Origin: Nocardioides currus
GTDB lineage: Bacteria > Actinomycetota > Actinomycetes > Propionibacteriales > Nocardioidaceae
Length of the DNA: 64,000 nt
Direction of reading: 5' to 3'
Assembly (NCBI RefSeq): GCF_003057875.1
Contig: NZ_PYXZ01000003.1
Coordinates: forward strand, 124,357 to 188,356
The notes below the pieces were generated by a model. It searched no databases. It was given only the letters and a program-made list of their open reading frames with translations, and had not been told where the DNA came from. A program made the position numbers and the translations under genes. Below, piece by piece: positions 10,739 through 18,600 of this stretch (the stretch's first letter is position 1; every line of letters begins with the position of its first letter).

Positions 10739-11095
10739 TCACTGGTTCCTCTCGGTGGGTGGTGGTGGTGCGATCAGGTCGTCGATCCGGGCGATGCGTC
10801 CGCGCCAGACGGTCTCGAGCTCGGTGAGCATCGAGCCCACCGAACGCACGGCCTCGACGTCACCGCTGGCCAGGGCCTCGCGGCCGCTGCGCCGCTTGGT
10901 GACCAGGCCGGCCCTCTCCAGCACGGCGACGTGCTTCTGCACCGCGGCGAAGGTCATGTCGTAGGACGCCGCGAGCGCCGAGACCGAGTGCTCCCCGGCC
11001 AGCACGCGGCGCAGGATGTCGCGTCGCGTCCGGTCGGCCAGCGCGTGGAACATGGCGTCGGCCCGGTCCTCGTGCTGGTCCGCGGTGTCGGTCAC
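10739..11095 (-). CDS. ArsR-family winged-helix regulator
   Basis: A compact ArsR/SmtB-like repressor of about 118 residues. It starts MFHALADRTRRDILRRVLAGEHSVSAL and continues into the recognition helix DMTFAAVQKHVAVLERAGLV. No Cys cluster typical of metal sensors is present, so it belongs to the non-metal group that partners SRPBCC proteins. GTG at 11095 is preferred over a TTG at 11110, because the latter would start inside the 18-bp operator palindrome. Autorepression through that operator is inferred. Confidence 0.85.
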   Translation of the reverse strand: MTDTADQHEDRADAMFHALADRTRRDILRRVLAGEHSVSALAASYDMTFAAVQKHVAVLERAGLVTKRRSGREALASGDVEAVRSVGSMLTELETVWRGRIARIDDLIAPPPPTERNQ

Positions 11096-11105
11096 GGGAC
11101 AAACG

Positions 11106-11123
11106 TACAACCATATGGTTGTA
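11106..11123. promoter_or_regulatory. Perfect 18-bp palindrome, ArsR-type operator
   Basis: TACAACCATATGGTTGTA is a perfect palindrome between the divergent ArsR-type gene and the SRPBCC gene starting at 11154. An extra GGTTGT half-site follows at 11124. Size and position match operators of ArsR-family autorepressors, and it can control both directions. Confidence 0.75.
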
Positions 11124-11153
11124 GGTTGTCAAGGGGTCGCTAGCGTGGATCGC

Positions 11154-11594
11154 ATGAGGCCCACCGTGTCCCGCACGTTCACCACGACGACTCCACCCGA
11201 GGCGGTCTTCGACTACCTCGCGGACTTCACGAACGCCGAGGAGTGGGACCCCGGGACCGTCTCCTGCGAACGCGTCTCGGGCGACGGCGGCGTCGGCACG
11301 ACCTACCGCAACGTCTCGACGTTCCTCGGCCGCGAGTCGGAGATCACCTACACGGCGGTCGAGCTCGAGCGTCCGACGCGCATCCACCTCACCGGCCACA
11401 ACGAGCAGTTCGACGGGCACGACGTGCTCGGCGTCCGCGCCCACGGCACCGGGTCCGAGGTGACCTACACGGCCGAGTTCTCGTTCTCCGGCACCGCGCG
11501 CTTCGCGGCGCCGGTCGTCGCCGCCTACCTGCCGTTCCTGGCGAGGAAGACGGTCGACGAGCTGAAGGCCCGCCTCGATCGGCTGCCGGCCTGA
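11154..11594 (+). CDS. SRPBCC (polyketide cyclase-like) protein
   Basis: A 146-residue SRPBCC-fold protein beginning SRTFTTTTPPEAVFDYLADFTNAEEWDPG, the typical polyketide_cyc2 N-terminus, and ending in a long amphipathic helix (AAYLPFLARKTVDELKARLDRL). The function is probably binding of a hydrophobic ligand. The ATG start leaves the ArsR-type palindrome 30 bp upstream, so the same repressor may control it. The stop TGA overlaps the next ATG (TGATG), coupling it to the SDR gene. Confidence 0.8.
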   Translation: MRPTVSRTFTTTTPPEAVFDYLADFTNAEEWDPGTVSCERVSGDGGVGTTYRNVSTFLGRESEITYTAVELERPTRIHLTGHNEQFDGHDVLGVRAHGTGSEVTYTAEFSFSGTARFAAPVVAAYLPFLARKTVDELKARLDRLPA

Positions 11595-12577
11595 TGGGCG
11601 CGCCGATCGCGTCCCGCGCCCTCGACACCGCGATGGACCGCTCGCTGGTGCTCGGCTACACCCGCATCGGCCTCGCGGTGCGCCGCGCCCTGCCGGGCTG
11701 GCCCGCCGACCCGGCGCCCGGCTCGCTGGCGGGCGAGCACGTGCTCGTCACCGGCGCCAGCTCCGGCCTCGGCATCGCCACGGCCGAGGGACTGGCCGAG
11801 CTCGGGGCCACCGTGCACCTGGTGGTGCGCGACGAGGCCAAGGGTGCACGGGTCCGCGACGAGATCGCGCGCCGGCTCCCGGCCGCGACGCTGGAGGTCC
11901 GGCGCTGCGACGTGGGCGACCTGGACGACGTACGCCGCTTCGCCGCCGCCATCGGTGACGAGCTGCCCTCGATCCGGGCCGTGGTCCACAACGCCGGTGT
12001 GATGCCGCCCGAGCGCACCGAGTCGGCGCAGGGCCACGAGCTGAGCATGGCCGTGCACCTGCTCGGGCCGGTCGTGATGACGGAGGCGCTGCGCCCGCAG
12101 CTGGCCGGCGCGCGCGTCGTGCTGGTGAGCAGCGGCGGGATGTACGGCCAGGCGCTGCGCTCCGACGACCCCGGCTACCTGAAGGGCGACTACTCCCCGA
12201 CGACGGCCTACGCGCGGTCCAAGCGGATGCAGGTCGAGATGCTGCCGCTGCTGGCCGACCGCTGGTCCCTCGACGGCATCCACCTCTCGGCCATGCACCC
12301 GGGCTGGGCCGACACCCCCGGCGTGCAGGAGTCGCTGCCGCGCTTCCGGTCGATCACGCGACCGGTGTTGCGCGACGACGCCGAGGGCGCCGACACCAGC
12401 GTGTGGCTGGCCGCGACGGAGCCCGCCCCCGCGGACGGACGCTTCTGGCACGACCGGCGCGAGCGCCCGATCGACCTGCTGCCGACGACCCGATCCACCC
12501 AGGACCAGCGCAGCGCAGCGTGGGCGTGGCTCACGCAGGCGACCGGGCTGGTGCCGAACCAGACGAAGGGCGCATGA
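11594..12577 (+). CDS. Short-chain dehydrogenase/reductase
   Basis: A 327-residue SDR. The cofactor motif TGASSGLG lies at residues 53-60, NAG in VVHNAGVM, the catalytic Ser in VVLVSSGGM, and YxxxK at Tyr206/Lys210 (TAYARSKRM). The N-terminal 45 residues form an extension before the Rossmann fold, and the order resembles retinol dehydrogenase/WW-oxidoreductase-like SDRs. Coupled to the SRPBCC gene by a TGATG junction, suggesting that the two act on the same hydrophobic substrate (inference). Confidence 0.9.
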   Translation: MGAPIASRALDTAMDRSLVLGYTRIGLAVRRALPGWPADPAPGSLAGEHVLVTGASSGLGIATAEGLAELGATVHLVVRDEAKGARVRDEIARRLPAATLEVRRCDVGDLDDVRRFAAAIGDELPSIRAVVHNAGVMPPERTESAQGHELSMAVHLLGPVVMTEALRPQLAGARVVLVSSGGMYGQALRSDDPGYLKGDYSPTTAYARSKRMQVEMLPLLADRWSLDGIHLSAMHPGWADTPGVQESLPRFRSITRPVLRDDAEGADTSVWLAATEPAPADGRFWHDRRERPIDLLPTTRSTQDQRSAAWAWLTQATGLVPNQTKGA

Positions 12578-12578
12578 G

Positions 12579-12770
12579 ATGAGCGACGAGCAGTGGTCCG
12601 ACCCGGACGCCGCGGACGGCACGCAGCAGGACTCGGCGTTCCCCGGTGCCGGTCGTCACGTCGACGATGCCGAGCGGGAGGCGGCGCTCGAGGCCGAGCC
12701 CGCGGGCAACGCCGAGGTCGGTGACACGGTCGACACCGACGAGGTCGACTCGGGCGCCCACGACGACTGA
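12579..12770 (+). CDS. Small acidic hypothetical protein
   Basis: A 63-residue protein rich in Asp and Glu, with no hydrophobic segment and a predicted disordered character (MSDEQWSDPDAADG start, TDEVDSGAHDD end). It starts 1 bp after the SDR stop (TGAGATG), so it is likely the last gene of that operon. Short acidic proteins of this type are common and unexplained in actinobacteria. Coding potential rests on the shared operon spacing and high-GC third-position bias. Confidence 0.55.
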   Translation: MSDEQWSDPDAADGTQQDSAFPGAGRHVDDAEREAALEAEPAGNAEVGDTVDTDEVDSGAHDD

Positions 12771-12788
12771 GCGGGACCGGATCCGCTG

Positions 12789-12833
12789 GACGTCATGCGG
12801 ACGGAGCCACGGTCGGTCCGGCCGCATGACGTC
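12789..12833. terminator. Hairpin between convergent genes
   Basis: GACGTCATGCGG (12789-12800) pairs perfectly with CCGCATGACGTC (12822-12833) around a 21-base loop that itself holds GGACGGAGCC/GGTCGGTCC-like pairing. It lies between the convergent small acidic gene and the alpha/beta hydrolase gene and fits a bidirectional terminator. Confidence 0.65.
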
Positions 12834-12844
12834 GAGGGTGGTGC

Positions 12845-13528
12845 TCAGGCCTTCGCGCAGTCCGCGAGGATCCGCGCCAGCTCGACCGGCTGGGTGAACA
12901 TCGGCCAGTGGCCGGAGTCGATGTCGACGTAGTCGACGTCGGTGCACTTCGCGAGCTCCGGGATGTCGCCGGCCGCGAGCCACTCCTTCGCCTGCTCGGG
13001 GGTGTACTCCGGGCAGACCATCGTCACCGGCACGGCGTAGCGGCGCTCGTCCGTCAGCTCGGCCACCGCCTGGGTGATGCCGGCCGGCACCGCGATCGCC
13101 CCGGCGGCCACGGACTCCTTCACCGCGTCGGACATGTCGTCGGAGTCGGGGCCCTCGAACGGCTCCCAGCCGGGGAAGGGCACGACGCCGTCGACGGGCT
13201 CGAAGAACCCGAAGTACTTCTCGCCCGACGGGCTCGGCATCCCGCCGACCAGCGCGACCCGGGCGACCGCCTCGGGCCGTCGGTCCGCGGTCAGCCACGC
13301 GAGCTGGCAGGCGGCCGAGTGCCCGACGACCAGCGCCGGCCCGTCGGCCGCGTCGACGGCGGCCACGACCGCCGCGACCTGCTCGTCCAGGGTCGCCGCG
13401 GTGTTGCCGTCGCCCTGTCCGGGCAGGTTCAGCGCCACGGGCCGGTGGCCGAGCTTCTCGATCTCGGGCACCACCTCGTCCCAGGCCGATCCGTCGAGCC
13501 ACATGCCGGCGATGAGCAGGATGTCCAT
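12845..13528 (-). CDS. Alpha/beta hydrolase
   Basis: A 227-residue alpha/beta hydrolase of the compact cytosolic type. The oxyanion segment is LIAGMWLDGSAWDEV, the nucleophile elbow VVGHSAACQLAW (Ser71), and the catalytic His lies in IDSGHWPMF (His207). The fold is that of esterases and haloperoxidase-like lactonases; substrate unknown. It starts 1 bp after the stop of the DinB-type gene, so the two are cotranscribed and share divergent control with the WYL regulator. Confidence 0.88.
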   Translation of the reverse strand: MDILLIAGMWLDGSAWDEVVPEIEKLGHRPVALNLPGQGDGNTAATLDEQVAAVVAAVDAADGPALVVGHSAACQLAWLTADRRPEAVARVALVGGMPSPSGEKYFGFFEPVDGVVPFPGWEPFEGPDSDDMSDAVKESVAAGAIAVPAGITQAVAELTDERRYAVPVTMVCPEYTPEQAKEWLAAGDIPELAKCTDVDYVDIDSGHWPMFTQPVELARILADCAKA

Positions 13529-13529
13529 G

Positions 13530-14291
13530 TCAGTTCTCCTCCGTGGTTGGTGCGGTGTCTGATTCCTGTGCGTCTGCTTCGAGCGCGTAGAGGTCGCGCT
13601 CGGCGTACATCCGGTGGTGCCACTCCTCGTTGACGACGATGAAGAGGCACTGCCGCAGCGGAAAGTCCTCCAGCTGCGGCCACCCGGGCGCGGTCTGGGT
13701 CACCGTCTCCTCGAGCCGCTCGGGAGTCAGGTCGGTGATCAGGTCACGCATCATCGCCTGCCGCGTGCGGCGTACGGCGAGGACCTCGTCGAGCGAGGGC
13801 CGCGCGTCGCGGTCCCACGGGATGCCGTCCCAGCCGGGCGCCTCGTCCCACGGCAGGTCGAGCGGGTGCCACGGGCTGGGCTCGCCCAGCACCATCCGGG
13901 CGCCCCAGGCCGCGCTCGCGAACCCGAGGTGGCGCAACGTCTGGATGAACGACCACTCGTCGCGGACGCTCTCGTGCAGCCGTTCGGGCGGGAGCCGGCG
14001 GGCTCGCTCCTCGGTCTCGGTCCACAGCTGCTCCAGGATGGTCCACGCCTCCTGGAACTCCAGAGGCGTGCTCGGGTGCATCTTCGCCCGCAGCGGCATC
14101 CGGCGGTCCAGCTCGGCGTCGACCAGCGGTCCGATGTCGACGCCGTTGATGGTCACGTTGTCGATCTCGCCGGTGATCTCGACGTCGACGAGCTCGAGTC
14201 CGGGGAAGCGGACGTGGTGGAACGAGATCGCACGCAGGTCCGCGTGCTCGATGTGGGCACCGTTGGCCAGGGAGGCTGTGGATCGGTTCAT
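13530..14291 (-). CDS. DinB-family protein with pentapeptide-like N-terminus
   Basis: A 253-residue protein. Residues 10-50 read like a short right-handed beta helix (NGAHIEHADLRAISFHHVRF, then LELVDVEITGEIDN). Residues 70-240 form a DinB four-helix bundle: EAWTILEQLWTETEERA, SFIQTLRHLGFA with the metal-ligand His, and VVNEEWHHRMYAERDL carrying the second His pair. DinB-fold enzymes often use a thiol cofactor. The ATG at 14291 is used; the frame continues upstream but would overlap the WYL regulator's promoter and start. A DinB protein divergent from a WYL/YafY regulator is a recurrent pair. Confidence 0.8.
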   Translation of the reverse strand: MNRSTASLANGAHIEHADLRAISFHHVRFPGLELVDVEITGEIDNVTINGVDIGPLVDAELDRRMPLRAKMHPSTPLEFQEAWTILEQLWTETEERARRLPPERLHESVRDEWSFIQTLRHLGFASAAWGARMVLGEPSPWHPLDLPWDEAPGWDGIPWDRDARPSLDEVLAVRRTRQAMMRDLITDLTPERLEETVTQTAPGWPQLEDFPLRQCLFIVVNEEWHHRMYAERDLYALEADAQESDTAPTTEEN

Positions 14292-14314
14292 GCGACCACC
14301 GTAGGAGGGGTTGC

Positions 14315-14329
14315 GGACGATCTGCGTCC
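14315..14329. promoter_or_regulatory. Inverted repeat between DinB-type and WYL regulator genes
   Basis: GGACG-atctg-CGTCC is a 5+5 inverted repeat in the 61-bp divergent intergenic region. It is a plausible operator for the adjacent WYL regulator; this is inferred from position alone. Confidence 0.35.
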
Positions 14330-14352
14330 TGATCCCGTGCGACCATGACGAG

Positions 14353-15306
14353 ATGAGCGAGACCAGCCCGACCGCGCGGGCGCTGCGCACCCTCGAGATC
14401 CTCCAGAACCGGCCCGGCTGCACCGCCGACGACATCGCCGAGCGGCTCGGCGTCACCGACCGCGCGGCTCGTCGCTACGTCGCGATCCTGCGCGACGCCG
14501 GGATCCCGGTGGAGTCGGTGCGCGGTCCGTACGGCGGCTACCGGCTGGGCCGGGGCGTGCGGCTGCCCCCGATGGTGTTCACCGCCGCCGAGGCGCTCGG
14601 CCTGGTGATGGCGGTGCTCGACGGCCGGCACGCCGCGGCCGACGCCGACGACCCGGTCGGCTCCGCGCTCGGGACGATCATCCGCGCCCTCCCGGTGCAG
14701 GTGGGGCGACAGGCGGCGACGATGCGCGAGCACGCCCGCGCCGTACCCGACAAGTGGGCGAAGCCCGACCCGGCCGTGGCCAGCGCGCTCGTGGAGGCCG
14801 TGGGGGAGCAGCGGCAGGTGCGGATCGGCTACCGCAGCGCGGCCGGGCACAGCCACACCTTCGAGGTCGACCCGTGGTCGGTGGTGGTGCGCTACGGGCG
14901 GTGGTACCTCCTCTGCTTCGCCCACCACGCCGACGCCGTGCGGACCTACCGCATCGACCGGGTGACGTCGGTCGGCGAGGGCACGCGGAGGTTCGAGCAG
15001 CCGCCCGACCTCGACCCGGTGCGGGTGCTGGAGGAGAACCTCGCGTCCGGCTGGGACCACGAGACGCGGATCGTCTTCCACGCACCGGCGGCCGAGGTGG
15101 AGCCGTGGCTGCGCCCCACGATGGGCCGCCTCGAACCGCTCGGCGAGGACCGCTGCGTGGTCGTCGGCACGACGAGCAACCCGGTGATGGTGGCGGGCGA
15201 GTGGCTGGCCGGGATGCCCTTCGAGTTCACGGTGGAGGGCGGCCCGGAGCTGCGGGCTGCCGTCGCCGAGGTGGCGGCCAGGATGGCGCGGTCCGTCGCG
15301 GGCTGA
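14353..15306 (+). CDS. WYL-domain (YafY-type) transcriptional regulator
   Basis: A 317-residue regulator. The N-terminal HTH_11 winged helix is seen in RALRTLEILQNRPGCTADDIAERLGVTDRAARRYVAIL with the wing RGPYGGYRLG. A WYL domain follows: VRIGYRS, FEVDPWSVVVRYGRWYLLCF and RTYRIDRVTSV, the last with the conserved Arg that binds ligand or nucleic acid. A WCX C-terminal region completes it. WYL proteins sense small ligands or single-stranded DNA. The divergent DinB/hydrolase operon is its likely target. Confidence 0.9.
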   Translation: MSETSPTARALRTLEILQNRPGCTADDIAERLGVTDRAARRYVAILRDAGIPVESVRGPYGGYRLGRGVRLPPMVFTAAEALGLVMAVLDGRHAAADADDPVGSALGTIIRALPVQVGRQAATMREHARAVPDKWAKPDPAVASALVEAVGEQRQVRIGYRSAAGHSHTFEVDPWSVVVRYGRWYLLCFAHHADAVRTYRIDRVTSVGEGTRRFEQPPDLDPVRVLEENLASGWDHETRIVFHAPAAEVEPWLRPTMGRLEPLGEDRCVVVGTTSNPVMVAGEWLAGMPFEFTVEGGPELRAAVAEVAARMARSVAG

Positions 15307-15343
15307 CTTTGAATCGAGGCGCCCGAGTGGCAACGTCGAGTCA

Positions 15344-16807
15344 GTGAGTGACACCAGAACTGCAGACGGGTCCCGGCACGACACCGGCTTCTTCGGACAG
15401 CCGGGCGTGCTCGCCAACCTCTTCGGCGTCGAGCTGTGGGAGCGCTTCAGCTTCTACGGCATGCAGGGCATCCTGCTCATCTACCTCTACTACTCCGCCG
15501 CCAAGGGCGGCCTCGGGATCGACGAGGCCACGGCGACCTCGATCGTCGGGGCGTACGGCGGTGCGGTCTACCTCTCGACCATCCTCGGCGCCTGGCTGGC
15601 CGACCGGGTGCTGGGCGCGGAGCGGACGCTGTTCTACGCCGCGGCCACCGTCATGCTCGGTCACATCGCCCTCTCGCTGCTGCCGGGGCTGCTCGGCGTC
15701 GGCGTCGGGTTGGTGCTGATCGCGCTGGGCTCGGGCGGGGTGAAGGCCAACGCCAGCTCGCTGGTCGGCTCCCTCTACGACGAGCACGACACCCGCCGCG
15801 ACGCGGGCTTCTCGCTGTTCTACATGGGCATCAACATCGGCGCGCTCGCCGGCCCGCTGCTCACCGGGCTGCTCCAGAAGGAGTGGGGCTTCCACGCCGG
15901 CTTCCTCGCCGCGGCCGTCGGGATGGCGCTCGGGCTGGCGCAGTACGCCGCCTTCCGCAACCGCCTCCCCGACGAGACCAACGAGGTGACCAACCCGATC
16001 GGGTCGCGGACGCTGGCGACGTACGCCGCGGGGCTGGCCGCCGTCGTCGTCCTGGTCGTGGTCCTGGTGCTGGTCGAGGTGATCACCGCCGAGCGGCTGG
16101 CCAACATCGTGATCGGCGTGACGGTCGTGGCGGCCATCGCCTACTTCGCGCTGATCCTGGCCGACCGCGAGGTGCACGGTGCCGAGCGGAGCCGGATCTT
16201 CGCGTTCATCCCGCTCTTCCTGTGCAACGCGGTCTTCTGGTCGCTCTACCAGCAGCAGTTCACGGTCGTCACGATCTATGCCGACAAGCGGCTCGACCGC
16301 GACCTGTTCGGCTGGGAGATGCCGGTCAGCTGGGTGCAGTCGATCAACCCCGTCTTCATCATCGTGCTCGCCGGTGTCTTCGCCGCGCTGTGGACCAAGC
16401 TCGGCAAGCGCCAGCCCTCGACGCCGATGAAGTTCGGTGCGGGGACGCTGGTGATGGGCCTCGCGTTCTTCTGCTTCCTGCCGATGCCCGCGGGCGAGGC
16501 CTCGGCCCCGCTCCTCGGCCTGGCCGGGATCCTGTTGGTCTTCACGATCGCCGAGCTGCTCATCTCGCCGGTCGGTCTGTCGGCCTCGACCAAGCTGGCG
16601 CCGAAGAAGTACACGACGCAGATGGTCGCGCTCTACTTCTTGTCCATCGCGCTCGGTACGGCGATGGCCGGCACCCTCGCCGGCTACTACGACGAGGCCA
16701 GCGAGGGCCCGTTCTTCCTGTGGATCGGTCTCGCGGCGGTCGTCACCGGCGCCGCGGTGATGGCGTTCTCCAAGCCGATCCACCGGCTGATGGCGGGCGT
16801 CGACTGA
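15344..16807 (+). CDS. POT/PTR2-family peptide MFS transporter
   Basis: A 487-residue proton-coupled oligopeptide transporter with about 14 transmembrane helices. The family signature ExxER-F-YG is present as ELWERFSFYGMQGIL, and the second PTR motif is FSLFYMGINIGALAGPLLTG. Substrates would be di- and tripeptides taken up with protons. A GTG start at 15344 gives the usual N-terminus (about 17 residues before the FFGQPG-motif). No strong ribosome site is visible. It is preceded by 37 bp from the WYL gene and may be transcribed with it. Confidence 0.92.
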   Translation: MSDTRTADGSRHDTGFFGQPGVLANLFGVELWERFSFYGMQGILLIYLYYSAAKGGLGIDEATATSIVGAYGGAVYLSTILGAWLADRVLGAERTLFYAAATVMLGHIALSLLPGLLGVGVGLVLIALGSGGVKANASSLVGSLYDEHDTRRDAGFSLFYMGINIGALAGPLLTGLLQKEWGFHAGFLAAAVGMALGLAQYAAFRNRLPDETNEVTNPIGSRTLATYAAGLAAVVVLVVVLVLVEVITAERLANIVIGVTVVAAIAYFALILADREVHGAERSRIFAFIPLFLCNAVFWSLYQQQFTVVTIYADKRLDRDLFGWEMPVSWVQSINPVFIIVLAGVFAALWTKLGKRQPSTPMKFGAGTLVMGLAFFCFLPMPAGEASAPLLGLAGILLVFTIAELLISPVGLSASTKLAPKKYTTQMVALYFLSIALGTAMAGTLAGYYDEASEGPFFLWIGLAAVVTGAAVMAFSKPIHRLMAGVD

Positions 16808-16869
16808 CACGATGCCCGTCGGGGTGGGGCGCCCTTGTCCGGCATCCGGTGACGGGACACAGTGGGTGC

Positions 16870-17223
16870 ATGAGCAACCAAGGTGACTGGGGCGAGACCG
16901 AGCTCGACGAGACCGAGCGGGCCGACGCCGACATCAACCTCGACGACCCGAGTGCGGGCGACGACGAGCCGTGGAGCCCACCGGACCGCCAGCCTCGGGG
17001 TGCGGAGCTGGTCGACGTCGAGGACGAGACGCTCAGCATGCGGGTGATGCAGGAGGAGCCCGACCCCGCGGCCACCGTCACCGACGAACCGATGGTCGGC
17101 GGTGACGACCCCCTCGCCATCCCGGCCGACCAGGACGTGCTCGGTGGTGACGCCGACGAGGACGAGTCGTTCGACCTCGACGGCGACCCCGGCCCCGAGT
17201 CGCGCGGGATGCACCTGGAGTAG
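16870..17223 (+). CDS. Acidic DUF5709-like protein
   Basis: A 117-residue, highly acidic, probably disordered protein with no membrane segment. The arrangement LDETERADADINLDDPS, PWSPPDRQPRG and a C-terminal ESRGMHLE is that of the actinobacterial DUF5709 family, whose function is unknown. The PWSPPDR motif is the most conserved part in that family. The ATG follows a promoter-like gap after the transporter. It is convergent with the next small gene. Confidence 0.75.
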   Translation: MSNQGDWGETELDETERADADINLDDPSAGDDEPWSPPDRQPRGAELVDVEDETLSMRVMQEEPDPAATVTDEPMVGGDDPLAIPADQDVLGGDADEDESFDLDGDPGPESRGMHLE

Positions 17224-17247
17224 TCGGCATACCGGCGTCGGCGAGGC

Positions 17248-17436
17248 TCAGGCCCCGTCGTCGCGCCGGTCCTCGTCCTCGATCTCGGCGTGCCGCTGGT
17301 GCAGGCGCTCGCGGACCTCGTCGGCGGAGTAGGACCGCCGGACCCGTTCCTGGCGGCTGATCGCGGCTCCGGTGGCGACGCCGCCGAGCACCCCCGCCAG
17401 GCCGAGGAGCTTCCACCACGCGAACGTCTTGGCCAT
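17248..17436 (-). CDS. Small single-pass membrane protein
   Basis: A 62-residue protein with one transmembrane helix (about residues 6-26, WWKLLGLAGVLGGVATGAA) and a charged cytosolic tail, RQERVRRSYSADEVRERLHQRH, rich in Arg and Glu. No family is recognised beyond similar short actinobacterial proteins. The ATG starts 52 bp from the divergent NlpC/P60-type gene. It is supported by codon-position bias and by the plausible single-pass topology. Confidence 0.65.
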   Translation of the reverse strand: MAKTFAWWKLLGLAGVLGGVATGAAISRQERVRRSYSADEVRERLHQRHAEIEDEDRRDDGA

Positions 17437-17487
17437 GTCCGGAGCATAGGGCCGCGGTGGGCGCCCCGGCAGTGCAGACTGACCGCC

Positions 17488-18174
17488 ATGAACGGCGAGC
17501 CCCTCGAGGCCATCACGGTCGGCCAGGCGGTCGACCTCACCCGGACCGGCGACCTGTGGCTGTTCCGTGGTCGCACCGTCGCCGATCGCGCGATCCGCAC
17601 GCTGACCAACTCGCCGGTCAACCACGTCGGGATGGCGATCGTCATCGACGACCTGCCACCGCTGATGTGGCACGCCGAGCTCTCCCGGGTGCTGACGGAC
17701 GTGTGGACGGGTGGCCACCACCGCGGCGTCCAGCTGCACGACCTCCGCGAGGCCGTCGACCGGTGGTCGGACACCTACGGACAGCAGGCGTGGATGCGCC
17801 AGCTCACCCCCGAGGTCGGGCGGGCGGAGGAGGACGCCGCGATGAAGGCCGTGGCGCGCCTCGACGGCGTCTCGTTCCCCAGCACGGCCCGGTTGGCGGC
17901 GAAGTGGTTCCGCGGGCGCGACGCCTACGTCGCGCGCCGCAAGCGCGGGGTCAAGGTGCGCCCCGAGCAGGCCTTCTGCGCCGAGGTCGTGGCGACCACC
18001 CTGCAGGACATGGGGATCCTGGCGCTGGACCGGCGGGCGCAGTGGTTCGACCCCGGCACGTTCTGGAGCGGGGACCACCTGCCGCTGATCGACGGGTGGT
18101 CCTACGGCCGCGAGGTCAAGGTCGGCCAACCCGGCGCCGGCCCCGTCCCGAGCGCGCGCGACCGCTGGCGCTGA
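17488..18174 (+). CDS. YiiX/YebB-like NlpC/P60-family cysteine hydrolase
   Basis: A 228-residue protein with a circularly permuted NlpC/P60 (papain-like) fold. The His comes first, in TNSPVNHVGMAIV (His46), and the Cys near the end, in EQAFCAEVVATTL (Cys164), as in the YiiX/YebB group. GDLWLFRG is the usual first strand. Permuted members act on lipid or amide bonds rather than on peptidoglycan. There is no signal peptide. The downstream pair of WXG100-like genes lies 102 bp away; cotranscription is possible but not shown. Confidence 0.8.
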   Translation: MNGEPLEAITVGQAVDLTRTGDLWLFRGRTVADRAIRTLTNSPVNHVGMAIVIDDLPPLMWHAELSRVLTDVWTGGHHRGVQLHDLREAVDRWSDTYGQQAWMRQLTPEVGRAEEDAAMKAVARLDGVSFPSTARLAAKWFRGRDAYVARRKRGVKVRPEQAFCAEVVATTLQDMGILALDRRAQWFDPGTFWSGDHLPLIDGWSYGREVKVGQPGAGPVPSARDRWR

Positions 18175-18276
18175 GCGGTTCTCCACAGCCGACGACTCGC
18201 TCGTTTCCGACCCGGACGTGCCCGGGAACTCTTCCTCCACCCAGACCGATCCCAGCGATCACCCACGGAGGACACG

Positions 18277-18600
18277 ATGACCAGCCGACTGCACGCCGAG
18301 TTCGGGGCGTTGACCCGCACCGCCGCCGACCAGCGCCATGCGCGCAACACCCTGATCCGGATCCAGCACCAGCGTCGTGAGGCAGCGCTCGACCCGGATG
18401 CGCTGGGCATGATCCTGCCCGCCCGCGACATCGTCGCGTCCTTCCGCGAGGCGGACCGCGCGACCCGGGCCGGGATCTGGGACGTCGCCCAGCGCTGCGA
18501 GGACCTCGGCGACGGCGTGCGCGAGGTCCGCGACCTCTACCGCGACGTCGACCGCGAGGTCGCCGAGCGGTTCAGCGCGATGCTGGGCGGCCAGTCGTGA
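18277..18600 (+). CDS. Small helical WXG100-like protein
   Basis: A 107-residue, almost wholly alpha-helical protein (two long charged helices around residues 5-40 and 50-95, with EADRATRAGIWDVAQR at the second). Size and helical hairpin resemble EspC/WXG100 proteins, although a strict WxG turn is absent. It starts after AGGA and its TGA overlaps the GTG of the next gene (GTGA), so the two are translationally coupled, as paired ESX substrates usually are. Assignment is by size, helicity and partner. Confidence 0.6.
   Translation: MTSRLHAEFGALTRTAADQRHARNTLIRIQHQRREAALDPDALGMILPARDIVASFREADRATRAGIWDVAQRCEDLGDGVREVRDLYRDVDREVAERFSAMLGGQS

Noticed and set aside
10739..11110. TTG start at 11110 for the ArsR-type gene
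   Set aside because: It would place the start codon inside the operator palindrome and adds five residues with no homology; GTG at 11095 is preferred.
15341..16810. Long minus-strand open frame opposite the POT transporter gene
   Set aside because: Exactly opposite a clear transporter with the ExxER motif; the mirrored product is low complexity with Asp/Arg/Gly repeats and no family signature.
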